Shown here: in pieces, positions 28,681-40,800 of the stretch
Numbering within the stretch: position 1 is the stretch's first letter
Layout of the letters: each line of letters begins with the position of its first letter
From: Agelaius tricolor
Taxonomy: Eukaryota > Chordata > Aves > Passeriformes > Icteridae
Length of the DNA stretch: 64,000 bases
Reading direction: 5' to 3'
Assembly (NCBI GenBank): GCA_023055355.1
Contig: JALJCS010000004.1
Location: 21,705,744 to 21,769,743, forward strand
The notes under the pieces: model-generated
What the model saw: the letters and a program-made list of their open reading frames with translations, nothing else
The model's database searches: none
What the model was told of the DNA's origin: nothing
Program-made: the position numbers and the translations under genes

Positions 28681-31600
28681 ATGGAGGTGTTCCCGTCCCC
28701 CCTGGAGTCCGCCAAGTTCATAGCCGAGCACAGCAAAGATGTCTCTGTGGACGAGGAGGGAGCGCGACGGGTGGCGGAGAGCCTGTTCGACAAAGCCTCG
28801 GCAGCGGAGTTCGGGCTGGCGGGGTGGAAAAGCCTACACGAACTGAACCCCCGGTCCGCCGACAAGGAGGCTGTAGACTGGGTGTTCCTGGTGGACACCC
28901 TCAACTTCTCCTTCTGGTCCGAGCAGGAGGAGCGCAAGTACCTTGTGAAGTACAAGGATAAAACCTACAGCGGCTACTGGTCGCTGTGCGCCGCCGTCAA
29001 TAGAGCCCTGGACGACGGTCAGTGAGCGCCGGGGAAGCGTGGCCGGGGCTGCGGGCGGGGGGCGTCGGAAGCCGAGCGTCGTGTATTAAATGAAAGCGGC
29101 GCCTCGGAATTGGGACACGCTCTTGGGAACTGCTGCTCCCCGTGTCAGTAGCTGTGTGTGTGCAGGCGTCCCGTTGAGCTTGGGGAAGGGAACTGGAAGT
29201 GCTTTCAAAATACCCTTGTACTGAAACTACCTAACTCTTGGCTGTATCTGGGCTATTTCTTCCATTCAAGAGACTTTAAGGATTGCCAGGAGTCAGCTGT
29301 GCGTGACTTGGGTTATTGCACATGTGTTCTTAAGTTGCGTATTTCCATGGCAAATGAATAAATGGGGCATAAAGTGAGAATCCTCTGGACTAATCAAATG
29401 CCAGTGTCTAAAGTAAATCTGAAAACCCATGTGCCCCTCAAACCAGTATTTTAAAGTTTCGTATTTAAACCCAGTACTTTGGCACTCACTCTTTTTGCTG
29501 TTCTCAGAAAAAAACCCCAACCGTTAGTAGACACAGATGAAGGTTTTAATTAATTTTCTGCGTAGTTATTTAGTAAATTAAGGGGGTATTAGCATTAAGA
29601 CACTTTTTGTAAACACACAGCATGATTAGGATTCATGGGAAAACAGGCTATTCTGACTAAACTAGCTATATACTGACTATATTTGCTAGTGTACTATGTA
29701 AACATCACACTTAAAATATGAAAACTAAGCAGTTGGGGAAATTACATACAAAAAGTAACAACAGTTCTATGGTTGTATATTGGAAGTTTGCTGTAGAAGA
29801 AAACATTTTATGCACTCATAAATTTAATTGTGAGCAGCTCTGTGGATGTGGTTATTGCTGAAAGCAAAGGTGGGTTTAAGAGTTGATGGACTTCTTAGAT
29901 GTTCCTATAGAAGTTCTTTCCTTTAGCAGACCACTGCACTAGGTCTATATGTTATGTTATGTGATAGCCTAAATATCTTATTTTCACTTTTCTGAAGGAA
30001 TACCTATCACCAGTGCATCCTATTTTGCCACCATGACGGTTGACCAGGTTAGGCACGTATTTCGCTCTGACACAGAAGTGCCTTTGCCCTTGATTGAAGA
30101 AAGACACCGGGTGCTGAACGAAAGTGGAATAGTTCTGTTAGAGAAGTTTGGAGGATCCTTCCTCACCTGCGTTAAAATGAGTGAGAAGAGTGCTCAGAAA
30201 CTGCTACATCTCATACTGGAAAATTTTCCTTCTTACAGAGATGAAGCTGTATTTGAGGTAAGCTAATTCTAAAGATCTGGAAAAAAAATCCTTCTATTTA
30301 GTAACAGTAAAATACACTTGATAGTCCACAACTAGTCAGGACAAGAGTCCTTTTCTTTTTCCCACCAGAGGAGTACCTTTTTCTCATATGCTGTCTCTTT
30401 ATCACTTTACTGTAATTTATTTTGGTATACTCTGAGTTCCCAGTTAGATCACACTTCCTTTGTACTCCTTAAAAATGCATAGTATTTGAGATAATTCCTG
30501 CCTGAAAAATGGGAATCCTTAACCTTCCTCCCACCATCTTGTTTTTCTTTTACCTTAAGGGTCTCTGCAGCTAATGAAGGAAGTGAAACTCTGGTAGAAT
30601 TAATGCACAGCTACTGGGACTCCACTCTCTAACGGCTGTTGATTCAACAGGCATTACTCAAATCACTATAGATTAGAAGTAACCCACATTTTTACAAATT
30701 TTGACAGTATACTGAAGCATTTACTGAAAGAAACTGATGGGAATTAAGCAGGGATCATATGATATTTTTTGTCTCCCAGTTTTCACCTATACAGGCATGG
30801 TTTTCATTTAGCACCTGTAACTTATGTAGCAGCTCGTGTGCTCAGTTGCATGTGAAGTAGTACTCTGTTGTTACATCATTAAATCGAGAAGACTTTGTTA
30901 GTGACAGTACAGCCTATACTACTGGTCTGTGCAGTCTTTTCAGCTTCTTGGAATACCAGTCACTGAAGCTTTGAACCTATTGCATTTATTGCCCTTCAGT
31001 AGGAGGTGTCATTTTATTTTCTTCTGTCTCCTGCTGTGAAGCAAAATATATTTACATAAAAAATCAGAGGTTCTTTTGAATTAATTTTTGAAGCTACTGG
31101 TTTTGTTTATTTGGGTTTTTTTAACATAAAAAGTATTTTTTTGACAATTTTTATGATCAAAAAGGGAATATTTTCTAAGTAAAGTGATATTTTCTTATCT
31201 TTATAGTGACTGTATTCACTGATGTTATATCTTTCATGAGATGATGATGAGTGCTTTATAAAGCAAGCCTCCTTAAAAGCAGCAGCAGACTACAGAATGA
31301 AAAGCTGTTCCAAAAATGATCCCAGACCGTAAGCACTGACTTAGTAATAAAGCCTGTTGCATGAATATGGAAGCTTTTTTCTGCTTTCACTAAGCAAGAT
31401 GTATATTTTGAAGTGGTGACATGGATCATTATTTTTATGGCAGCAGGTTGAGCTCTCACAAGTAAGACTTCTAAAGGGTTAGGAGGGAACTGGAAAGATG
31501 GTGAAATATCCAACAGCAAACCAGTGCTTTTCAGTAACTCTCCAAAGGAGAAATAGATGTAAGTTAAGTCATACATTAGAATCATACTATCAGACCGCTA

Positions 31601-34600
31601 CAGCTGACCTTCTAGGGAAGCTTTTAAAATTAGCACAATTATTTGACTGTATGTTTTTCCAAATGCATATACAAAATACTTTTAATAATTACATATGTAA
31701 TCCTAGAAATTGCCAGTGTTAGTTTTCCTGAAAAAGAAAATGCAAACCAAGACCAAAATCTCCAAAACATTTTTTTCTCTTTGGTGGATAATTCATATTT
31801 AGATGCTGTGCTGCAATTTAAGTTTTAGACTATATTGTACTCATATATCAGGGTTTTTGTGTTCCGACAGAGACTTAGTGGAGTCCTTTTTGATCTTCCC
31901 CTATATTGCATGTTTTCATCTTTTACTTACCATTCATCGCCTGGAACTGAGGTTGTAAAATTCTCATGATCCTATTCTTTGCTTTTTTTTTTTAATGGCT
32001 GTGCTATCACATTTTTCTCTTTGCCAACACAATACTCCTCCTTTCTTTTAATGCCAGTAGGTCATAATTAGGTATATTCCTTAATATTAGCACATTGTAC
32101 TGCAGAGAAGATGCAAATGTTCCTGTACATGGTACTATTTCCTGAAAGGCAAAGTGTTGCAGAAAAAAAGATAAAAGAGATAAAGTTGTATTGCCATGTT
32201 GAAAAAAGTTCCATTTTTGATAAATTGAACTATCTTTACAATCTTTCACAGACAGAATCAGAGACCAGGTAAGGGTTTAAAGGACTATACCATAAGTGGG
32301 TCCAACCTCCCTGCTCAAGCAGGGTCATCCCCAGAGCACATGGTACACGATTGTGTCCAGACAGTTCATGTGCATTTCCCAGGAGGGAGACTCCACAATC
32401 TCTCTAAACAATCTGTGCCAGTGCAGTCACTTGCACAGTAAAGAAGTTTTTAAGTTCTTCCAATTTGACATGTAGTATCATCCACCTAGTGATTTTCCCT
32501 GCTTTCTGATAAATAGTGGGAAAATTTACTCAAATGCTTCATAGTCCTTTTCACATTGAGATTTTTTTGTATAAACTTAATGTGTTCTGTACAACAAAAA
32601 AGTTAACAATGAAACAATGAAATTATAAATGTATCTGCTCAGCCATGAGTCCCAATATTTTTTTCCTAATTAAGCTACAGCATGAAATGAAAAGTCCGTT
32701 CTAATTCCACCTTCCTCTTCTCTTGTGAAATGGTGTGGTGCTAGAGACAATCAGTACTTTACTACTGGAAAATTCCTAATGCTATGAAAGAATGACACTC
32801 TTGCTTTGGGACATAGGAGCTATGATAAAATTTGGTCTGTTAATTAACTTCTTGTTACCACTTCTCGTGTGATGTTTAAGGTGGTGTTTTGTTGTTTAAG
32901 GTACAAAATCATGTATGTTCTCTAGAAGAAAGTTTGTGCATCTATGTCAAGTATAGAATGAGGCATATGGAAGGCAGGAGTTTTGAGGATGTTTTGGAAG
33001 TTGTTCCATGAAATGTAGTTGAACTTCCCAGTATTTTTGGAGAATATCATTCAAGGACAAAAAATCTGATTTGCTGTCAGGAATAGTTACAGCATCTTGG
33101 CAGTAAACAAAGAGGAGCATTCATTAAGTTTTCACCAGAATTCTATTTCTTTAAGAATAAAGATAAATGGATTAACAAAATGTTTTAATTGTCTAGTACA
33201 ATACATGCCTATTATGCCTCTCTTGTCAAATTAAAAGGTTGGATGTACTGTAGAGTTTCTGAAAATTAATGTTGCTGTTGTTCAACTACAGTGTTTACCA
33301 AGTGGCAGTAAAAAACTGTGAATGTGTTCTGAGATCCAGGCATATTCTAAACAATTTTTATTTGCTGCAGTAACTTTTATTATGTTACTTTTTTATTTCA
33401 GTTTATTTATGAGCATTCCACATAATCCATGTTTGCAGTTTGATATTGTTTAGATTTCAAGATATTTAAGATTGTTGCAGTTTTATTCTGTTCTAGTTAA
33501 CTAATGTTTGCTTAACAATATGAAATTGTTAATGTGTTATTTGCTATATTTATTGATCAGGCACTTAAACAATCCATAAATTTCTTTCTTTAGAAAAAGA
33601 AGGTGTCTTTCTACAAACGGGCACAAATACTTGTGGCTGACACATGGAGTGTTTTAGATGGCAAAGGAGATGGCGCTTTTGATGATATATCCAGTCTGAC
33701 AATATTTGCTGACTACAGAATTCCACAAGTTCTTGTTCACTTAAAAGCAATGAAGTATTCTGAAAAATTAATGAAGAAACTACGTGAAGGTTTGTCCTTG
33801 CGAATATCAAGTAATCTTACTGCTCGATATTGTAGACTAAGGCTAGTTCTAAAATGTAATATGTTGTCCATGTAAGGGTTATGTGTCACTTAATGATTAA
33901 TATATGATTATAATTATAACATATATATAGGTTTTAGTTTTTTAAGCATGGTTTCATCTTCCCAATACCTACTAACCATGAATTTTAGTGAATAAAAATA
34001 AGCCAATCTCTTTTGCACTGCAAAATGACTGTCTTTAGATGTAGAAGTGCTATTATGCAATTTCAGAAGTACTCGGGAAGATAAACAGATTAATGCAGTT
34101 GCCCATGAACTTTAAAAGAATGGCCGTACATGTATTTATCTCTTTATGCATATCTATATAACTAAATAGACCTCATAGACATTCTATCCTTCCATGAATC
34201 CTAATGAAAAGATTCCCATTTAAACAATTCCACGGTTTCTCTTTACATTCAGTTCCTTTGGGGGGTTGTTTGTTTTCAATTTTAAAATCTAAGTCTTCAG
34301 TCATCCTGGTAGAAAATACACTATGAAGTATAATAATTATATACTAAAAAGAATACTATAATAAAAGGCTATATTTTTTGTCTCTGTAAGCAAAGAAATA
34401 ATCATATGATTTGCAGTACACACTGCTCCTAAAGCAGTTCCTTAGAATACAGGCTGTTGCTTGAATTGAATGGGAAGGAAGCTTCTAAGTGCAATATAGT
34501 AAAATTAAAGTAACCATTAGAAAATGTGTAGCAACACTGTTAACAGTTGCTGGGTAAGTCGCGAGAACTAGAACCCTAGAACAGAATAAATGTGAAGGGG

Positions 34601-34912
34601 AAAAAAATTCACAAATTTAGTCAGTCCTTGGCCTCCTGTCTGCTCCGTATAAATGGATTGCTGTCTCTTGTGTCTGCAGGAACACTTTTCCAATCTGGAG
34701 ACAAAGAAGAGGTAGAGATCCGTGGCTGTTCTATTTGGTGTTGTGCATTGATTTGTAAGCACCTTCAGGAGCTCTATCAGAAGAAGGGTCATGATATGCA
34801 TGAAAAAATCAATGCAGTTTTACTCGATTATTATCTTTGGGATTATGCCAGAGATCACAGGGCAGAGATGAAAGATATCCCGTTCCACCGAGTACGGTGT
34901 ATATATTACTAA
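28681..34912 (+). CDS. QNG1: Queuosine 5'-phosphate N-glycosylase/hydrolase (C9orf64)
   Basis: Salvage enzyme of the DUF2419 family that releases the base queuine from queuosine 5'-monophosphate, so it can be reinserted into tRNA wobble positions. Coding exons are 28681-29017, 29998-30257, 33594-33789 and 34680-34912. The phases agree and give 341 aa, the length of the human protein. Seen: [14 protein letters not shown] at 66-79, [15 protein letters not shown] at 96-110, [12 protein letters not shown] at 215-226, FADYRIPQ at 237-244 and the C-terminal [13 protein letters not shown]...RCIYY. The Asp of ADYR is a possible catalytic residue, but I cannot confirm this. The start has A at -3 and G at +4, and matches the homologous N-terminus. 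No defect is seen. Confidence 0.96.
30258..33593 (+). other. QNG1: QNG1 intron 2
   Basis: AT-rich. Only a CR1 fragment (32255-32500) is recognised. Short open frames have no similarity. QNG1 introns 1 (29018-29997) and 3 (33790-34679) likewise hold nothing I recognise. Confidence 0.5.
32255..32500 (-). repeat. CR1 LINE fragment in QNG1 intron 2
   Basis: GGGTCCAACCTCCCTGCTCAAGCAGGG, a stretch I give only by its landmarks GTCCAACCTC at 32299 and GCTCAAGCAGGGTCATCC at 32313, followed by 'TGTCCAGACAGTT', is typical of an antisense avian CR1. Confidence 0.7.
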
Positions 34913-35361
34913 GTCCAATCCAACAGCTCTTGTATTGCTGCCTTATCTTTTGAACTTGCTTTTTCATATGGTGATTTGTCATGCACTAATTTGGAATTGT
35001 TAAATCAAATGCTTGTTTTCTAGTGATGTAGTAACAATGTACCTTTTTTTCTGCATTGTTTTATTACGTTTTTATTACCTTTCTTTTAATCTTTTGCTTG
35101 CCCTGATTGGAATTAACAGTGTAAACTTTGCAGGCAACTGATGTTAAGGTAGGGTTTATTACTCCTGCTTTGACCTTTGTATTGGTGTATGTGGCTACCT
35201 GTGTGCACAGCCAGATGTGTGTGCAGATCCTGTGGTGTACCTTGGTGTACCTCAGCCCCTCCCTGTTCCTGCCCGTCCCCTGTCATACCTGCACTGAGGT
35301 GGCAGGTGCCTGGCAGTTGTTTTACTGCTCAGAGATGGAAGTGTAACCTGTCCAGTTGTCC

Positions 35362-35367
35362 AATAAA
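35362..35367 (+). terminator. QNG1: QNG1 polyadenylation signal
   Basis: AATAAA (CCAATAAACAG) about 450 bases after the QNG1 stop, followed by a GT-rich stretch (GGGGGTGTGTCTGTGTTTTT at about 35391). It is the first AATAAA downstream of the gene. Confidence 0.6.
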
Positions 35368-35472
35368 CAGTGCCGTGACAGACGTGCCATGGGGGTGTGT
35401 CTGTGTTTTTACTGCTAGGGGTGAGATGGGGGGGCTCAGTCCATGCAGTGAGGGAGGTGGGAAGGGAGGGGA

Positions 35473-35880
35473 GGAATCACAGAATCACATAGGTTGGAAA
35501 AGATCTCTGGGACCATCAAGTCCAACCCGTGACTGAACACGAGTTTGTCTACTACTGAGTGCCATGTCCAGTCTTTCCTTAAACATCTCCAAGGACTGTG
35601 ATTGCATCACCTGACTAGGCAGCCTGTTCCAATATTTAATCACCCTTTTTGTGAAGAAATTTTTCCGGATGTCCAACCTGAACCTTCTCTATCACAGCTT
35701 GAAGCTATTTCCTTTTGTACTGGCACCTGTTGCCTGTGAGGAGAGGCCGAACGCCATCTTGCTACTCCTACCTTTCAGGCAGTTGTAGAGAGCAGTAAGG
35801 TCACACTGAGCGTCCTCCAGGCTGAACAGCCCCAGCTCTCTCAGCCGCTCCTAACACCACTTGTGCTCCAGACCCTTCCC
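35473..35880 (-). repeat. CR1 LINE 3' end with recognisable ORF2 tail
   Basis: The minus-strand frame at 35485-35676 contains FFTKRVIKYWNRLP and SLEMFKERLDMAL, the typical C-terminus of the avian CR1 ORF2 (reverse transcriptase) protein. The plus strand shows GGTTGGAAAAGATCTCTGGG and CATCAAGTCCAACCC. The insertion abuts the CpG island of KIF27. Confidence 0.85.
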
Positions 35881-36450
35881 CAGCTCCGCTGCGCTTCTCT
35901 GGACGCACACACACACCCCTCACCGTCCTTCCCGCACAGAGGGGCCGAGTCCCGCACAGAGGGGCAGGGCGGGAAGAAGGGCCGGTGCTCCGCCGGTCCC
36001 GCCGCTGGGGGCGCTGTGCGCGCGGCGGGCGGCCGGCATGGCGGCCGTTGCCTAGCGAGGGTCGCAAACAGCGCAGGCCGCTCGCCGCCGCCTGCCCTCG
36101 CTGCGGCCCGGGCCCACGGCACGGCCCGGCACGGCACGGCACGGCACGGCACGGCACGGCACGGCACTGCACGGCGCGGCCCGGCCCCGCTCGGCCCGGC
36201 ACGGCACTGCACGGCACTGCACGGCACTGCACGGCACTGCACGGCACTGCACGGCACTGCACGGCACTGCACGGCGCGGCGGCCTCCCCGGCGCTCTAGC
36301 GGCTCCCGACCCTCACGCGTGATACGATCCCGGCCGCTCCTTAGGTTTGGAGACGTTGCAAACACGGAAAATCCGCTGGGCCGCACGCAGAACATCCCTG
36401 CAAGAGAAAAGGTTGCCAGTATGTTTGCCTCTGCCCTGTGGCAGCCGCGG
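35880..36450 (+). promoter_or_regulatory. KIF27: CpG island, probable KIF27 promoter
   Basis: GC- and CpG-rich island about 1.4 kb upstream of the KIF27 coding start, and on the far side of the QNG1 polyadenylation signal. It contains GTTGCCTAGCGAG at 36047-36059, resembling an RFX X-box. A tandem repeat occupies 36119-36280. A non-coding first exon probably starts within it, but no boundary is certain. Open frames across the repeat on both strands are compositional by-products. Confidence 0.6.
36119..36280. repeat. GC-rich 5/10-bp tandem repeat
   Basis: First comes an array of GGCAC-type pentamers (36119-36170), then a GC-rich spacer with CCGGCCCCGC. Then seven exact copies of ACGGCACTGC follow at 36201-36270. 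Both sub-arrays end in the same 20 bases (36161-36180 and 36261-36280), suggesting duplication or slippage of a larger unit. Confidence 0.95.
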
Positions 36451-37790
36451 GCGTCGACACCCGAGTGTCTCTCTTGCCTTGATGTTTTAGGAATGTTTCA
36501 TATTCCCATGTTCTTTTACAAAGTAGATCCTTAGGAAATACGGTTTCCCTGCCACACCCGGGACATGGTTTGTTAATTTGTTTGTTTAGGAATATAACTT
36601 TAAAAAGAGAGTAAGAAATGTTGGCACTTAAGAGCAGCACTTGCTAGGGGGCAAAAAAATAATGCACCCAGATAACTAAATTCAATTATCAATCAAAACG
36701 TGTTTTCAATCTGTAGTTAGTACTTTTATGTATCTGTTTCTGATTGGCCATGTCCCTAATGATACAAGTCATTCTCATGTTTTGTTTATTTGTTCTTGTG
36801 CTCAGTCAATAAAATGAGGCTTTTCTATTTTCAAAGTTCAGCCAAATCTTCAAATTAAAAGGAGTAAAATAAAATGCAAAAGCTCTTCTCTTCACTGCCA
36901 TGAGATAATACTGTTTTAAGCTATTAGTTTTCAACAAACCTGAATTTTGTGAGCTTAGATGATTTCTGCCAGTTCAGTAATGCAGCTTTCTTGAAGACAA
37001 TGTGTGTGAGAGCACGAAGTTCAGCAAACTTTACCTTTCATAACAAAAATTCTCAGAGTTAGCAACAACAACGGCAAATATGTATGTGGGATCCCATGCA
37101 GATTTTTGAATTCTAGTGAAAAACAGCTATAAAGAAAGGCAATTCCTTAATATTTACAAGTGTGCTACTGTGCAATGCCTATGCTGTAAGAATGAATATG
37201 CACCAGGCAGTATAAGGAACCATGTATGTTAAAATTATAATTATTAATTTAATAATTACATATGTGCCTAAAGTTTCAGATCAAAATCGGAGGAATGTTC
37301 TACATGTAGTAAATAGATACATTTAAAACCACACTTCCTTGTGCTTGTTGAGTTAGAAATGTTTGGTGCTTAATAAGTGGAAGAGGGTATGTATATACAA
37401 CTTTTGGAGAAAAAGGTTTTGTTTGACTGATTTGGGTTGCCTATGCAATATGAATGCAGGAACAGGAAAATGAGAGGATCCATTGTAAGCCTTTGCTTTA
37501 CCAATAGTGTTTATTAAAACTCTTGCAATATTGTTGCTTTGTATGACTGTGTTATAATCAAATAGGAAATCAGGCAACTTTCAGACTTAAGTCTGCTAAC
37601 CTGGAAATAAATAGTTGCAAAAATAATTTATTAATTTATTATATAGTTATTAATAGAGCTGCATTTATATCAGGTAGTTTTCGAGATTGTAATATTGCTT
37701 ACATGTTCCTTAGGAAATCTCAGCTTTTCACTTCAGGAGATACATTCTTTTGTATTATATAACATGGAAAACTTTTTTTCTTAGTTGCAG
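36450..37790 (+). other. KIF27: KIF27 5' region or first intron
   Basis: AT-rich stretch between the CpG island and the first coding exon. No repeat or gene is recognised. The coding exon begins at an acceptor TTGCAG| (37790) or at TTCTTAG| (37784). Confidence 0.5.
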
Positions 37791-37881
37791 ACAGCTGTGA
37801 ATGAAGTGAACAGAGCTGTGGTAACAGATTTCTTCTTGACTATGTGAATACTGAGTGGGAAGCACAGTGGTGGAGTCTGGC

Positions 37882-40800
37882 ATGGAGGAGATCCCAGTTA
37901 AAGTTGCAGTCCGAGTCAGACCTCTGCTTTCCAAAGAAATACTTCATAACCACCAAGTGTGTGTCAGATTAGTGCCAAATGCCAAACAAATTATCATTGG
38001 AAAGGACCATGTCTTCACTTTTGATTTTGTATTTGGCAAAAACTCAACCCAAGAAGAAGTTTATGCTGTTTGTATTAAGCCTCTTCTAGTGTCTCTGACT
38101 GAAGGATACAATGCTACAGTGTTTGCCTATGGACAGACTGGTTCTGGGAAGACTTACACCATCGGTGGTGACCACATTGGTAGGTTATAGAAAGGTTTCT
38201 GGTTTATGGAAATTTTTTAATTGGTAAAGAGTGCTTCTATGCAAGTTAAATATTTATAACATAGCAGATAATGCTGCATAATTTTAAGGACCAAGGCAAA
38301 AACCTGTAGTAAAAAAACCCCAAGCTTCCAAAGTTTATGTGATAATTAAGGTTCTAAAATCTTCTCCATAAATTAGACTATACTAAAAATATATAAGAAA
38401 AACACTAATTTGTAAAGTGTTCTTTCACATTCCACATTTTAACATGCAGTTTATATTAGAACTTTTTTTTCTGAGACATAGTGGTTTTGAAAATTTTTAC
38501 TACATTTATCTTACCTTGCAAATGTCTTCATTAGGCACTTAATTGTTTACTTGCTCATTCTGTGTTGGATTTGTTTGCTTTTTTGGGGCTTTTGAGAGAA
38601 ATTTCTGTGGCATCTGAGAAATTTATGCTTTAATTCTTCCAAATTGGTATAAATAGAGTATTGTAAATATCTTGGTAGAGTCTTCCTTTTATTTAGAATC
38701 ATAGGATCACTGAACTGTGTAGGTTTGAAAAGACCCCCTAAGATCTTAAAGTCCAACCATTAACCCTGCATTTCCAGGTCCACAACTAGGCCCATTCCAT
38801 TGGTTGACCACCAGTGAAGAAATTCTTCCTAATATCAAATCTAAACCTCCTCCCCAGGTGCAGCCTGAGGTAATTTTTTTCTTGTGCTGTCACTTTTTAC
38901 ATGGGAGAGGAGACTGACCCCCCTCCCCCAGTTTCACCCTCCTGTCAGGTGGTAGTAGAGAGCACTATGATCTATCCTGGGTCTGCTTTTCTCCAGCTTA
39001 AACAACCCCAGCTCCCTCATCTGCTCCTCCAGACCCTGCCTCAGTTCTGTTGCCCTTCTTTGGACACACTCCAGCTCCTCAATGTCCTTACAGTGGTGGG
39101 CCCAGAACTGAAACGACACTGGAGGTGTAACCCCGCCAGTGCCCAGCACAGGGGGACAATCACTGCCCTGGTCCTGCTGGCCACGCAACTGCTGGTACTC
39201 CTCAGGATGCCATTGGCCTTCTTGGCCACCTGGGCACATGGCTGACCCGTGATCAGCTGCTGTCAACCAGCACCCACAGGTCCCTTCTGGCTGAGCATCT
39301 TTCCAGCCACTCTGCCCCCACCCAACCTGTGGTGCTTAAGGGGATTTTTGTGCCTCAAGGGCAGGACCCCACAGCTGGCTTTGTTGAACCTCATACCACT
39401 GGTCTCTTATTGTTGTAGTGTTATCACTTCTATTCCCTTCACTAGTAGTTATTTAATGTTCCTATAAGTACCATTGCTAGCTAAATTGTTTTGGTAGTGG
39501 ATGTCACAGTCTAAGGATGATCATAGCTTTGCAATTACAACCTTTTAGTTTAATGAATATATTTACTAAATTAATACTTAGATGTGAGCAACCCGTTAGT
39601 CTTTTGGTAAAAGAGATTCTTTTTGTTGTCTCATAGGCAAACAGCTTCCATAGTCTTGGATAAAGAGCACAGATGATTAATGGAAACATTGTCCTATGCT
39701 GACTATGTAAAGAAATGTAGAGTTTGGCATCAGAGTTCCATGTTTATGAAGAATTAGGAAATTACTGTTAATGTTGGTCATAAATCTTGTCTCGCTATGT
39801 TACTGATGATTTTGCTTTATATAAGTAGAATTTATAGTTTCTCAAACCCTTGAGATGTCATTGCTAACCATACTGAGTAGGGATAAAGAAGAAATCTGTA
39901 CTCTGAGAAATACAGTTTTAAAGCAGAATCCATATTTTTCATAACTTTCTTAACTGTAAAATTATGTAATTTAAATCCTCGTACTGGATTTGAATCCTAG
40001 TACTGGATGCAAACAAAACTTCTGACACACACAGGAGAAAAAATTACAAAAATCCTTGTGAACAAGGAGCTCTTCAGATTCCTTAATGTGTTGCATACTA
40101 AATTCACAGGCTTCTCTCAAATTTCAGTCTTTGTAATTTATGTTACAGAATGACTGCAGTTTTCTGTGACATTTGTGCTTATATTTTAGCATCAGTTGCA
40201 GTGGATGAAAGGGGCATAATCCCACGGGCTATTCAGGAATTATTTAATCATATTTCTGAACATCGTAATATTAACTTCCGTGTGAAGGTATCCTATATAG
40301 AGGTTTACAAGGAAGAACTTCGAGATTTGTTGGATTTGGAGACCTCTGTGAAATATCTACATATTCGAGAAGATGAGAAGGGAAATACAGGTAGGATTCC
40401 AGCTCTCAAATTTGGTGCTTTGTGTTTCAGTTTGTGTCCAAATTATTCTTGCTTTCTCTTGAAAGTGCTTATTCACTGCTAATGAATAAAAGGAAAAAAA
40501 GTATTAAAGTTTCAGAATATAAGCTCAGTTCAGCTGTTTGGAAACAGTTTGGGGTTTAGATGCTTGTCAGCAATATAGATGTTCTATTATATGGATGGAA
40601 GTGGCAACAAATGATAAAGTAAATAACACAATTATTGTTTCTGCAAGTTCTGTCTAGAAACAAAATAGTATGTGATTATTCACTTGAATAAATATTTTAA
40701 GATTAAACCATTGCTTCTTCCTTCAAAATTACAATTGTTAAGTCAATTATATTGTAAATATCTGCTCCCCTTTTACAATGAAATGAGTGGAAGAGACCAC

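Noticed and set aside
31235..31335. Possible C/D box snoRNA (GATGATGA near 31239)
   Set aside because: No convincing D box, terminal stem or guide pairing.
35801..36534. Long overlapping frames on both strands rich in AVPCRAVPCSAVQ or HGTARHCTAL
   Set aside because: They are translations of the GGCAC/ACGGCACTGC tandem repeat in the CpG island. All frames stay open because of composition.
37855..37881. KIF27 start at an upstream GTG, adding nine residues
   Set aside because: The ATG at 37882 gives MEEIPVKV, which matches the conserved kinesin N-terminus, and a GTG start is not expected.
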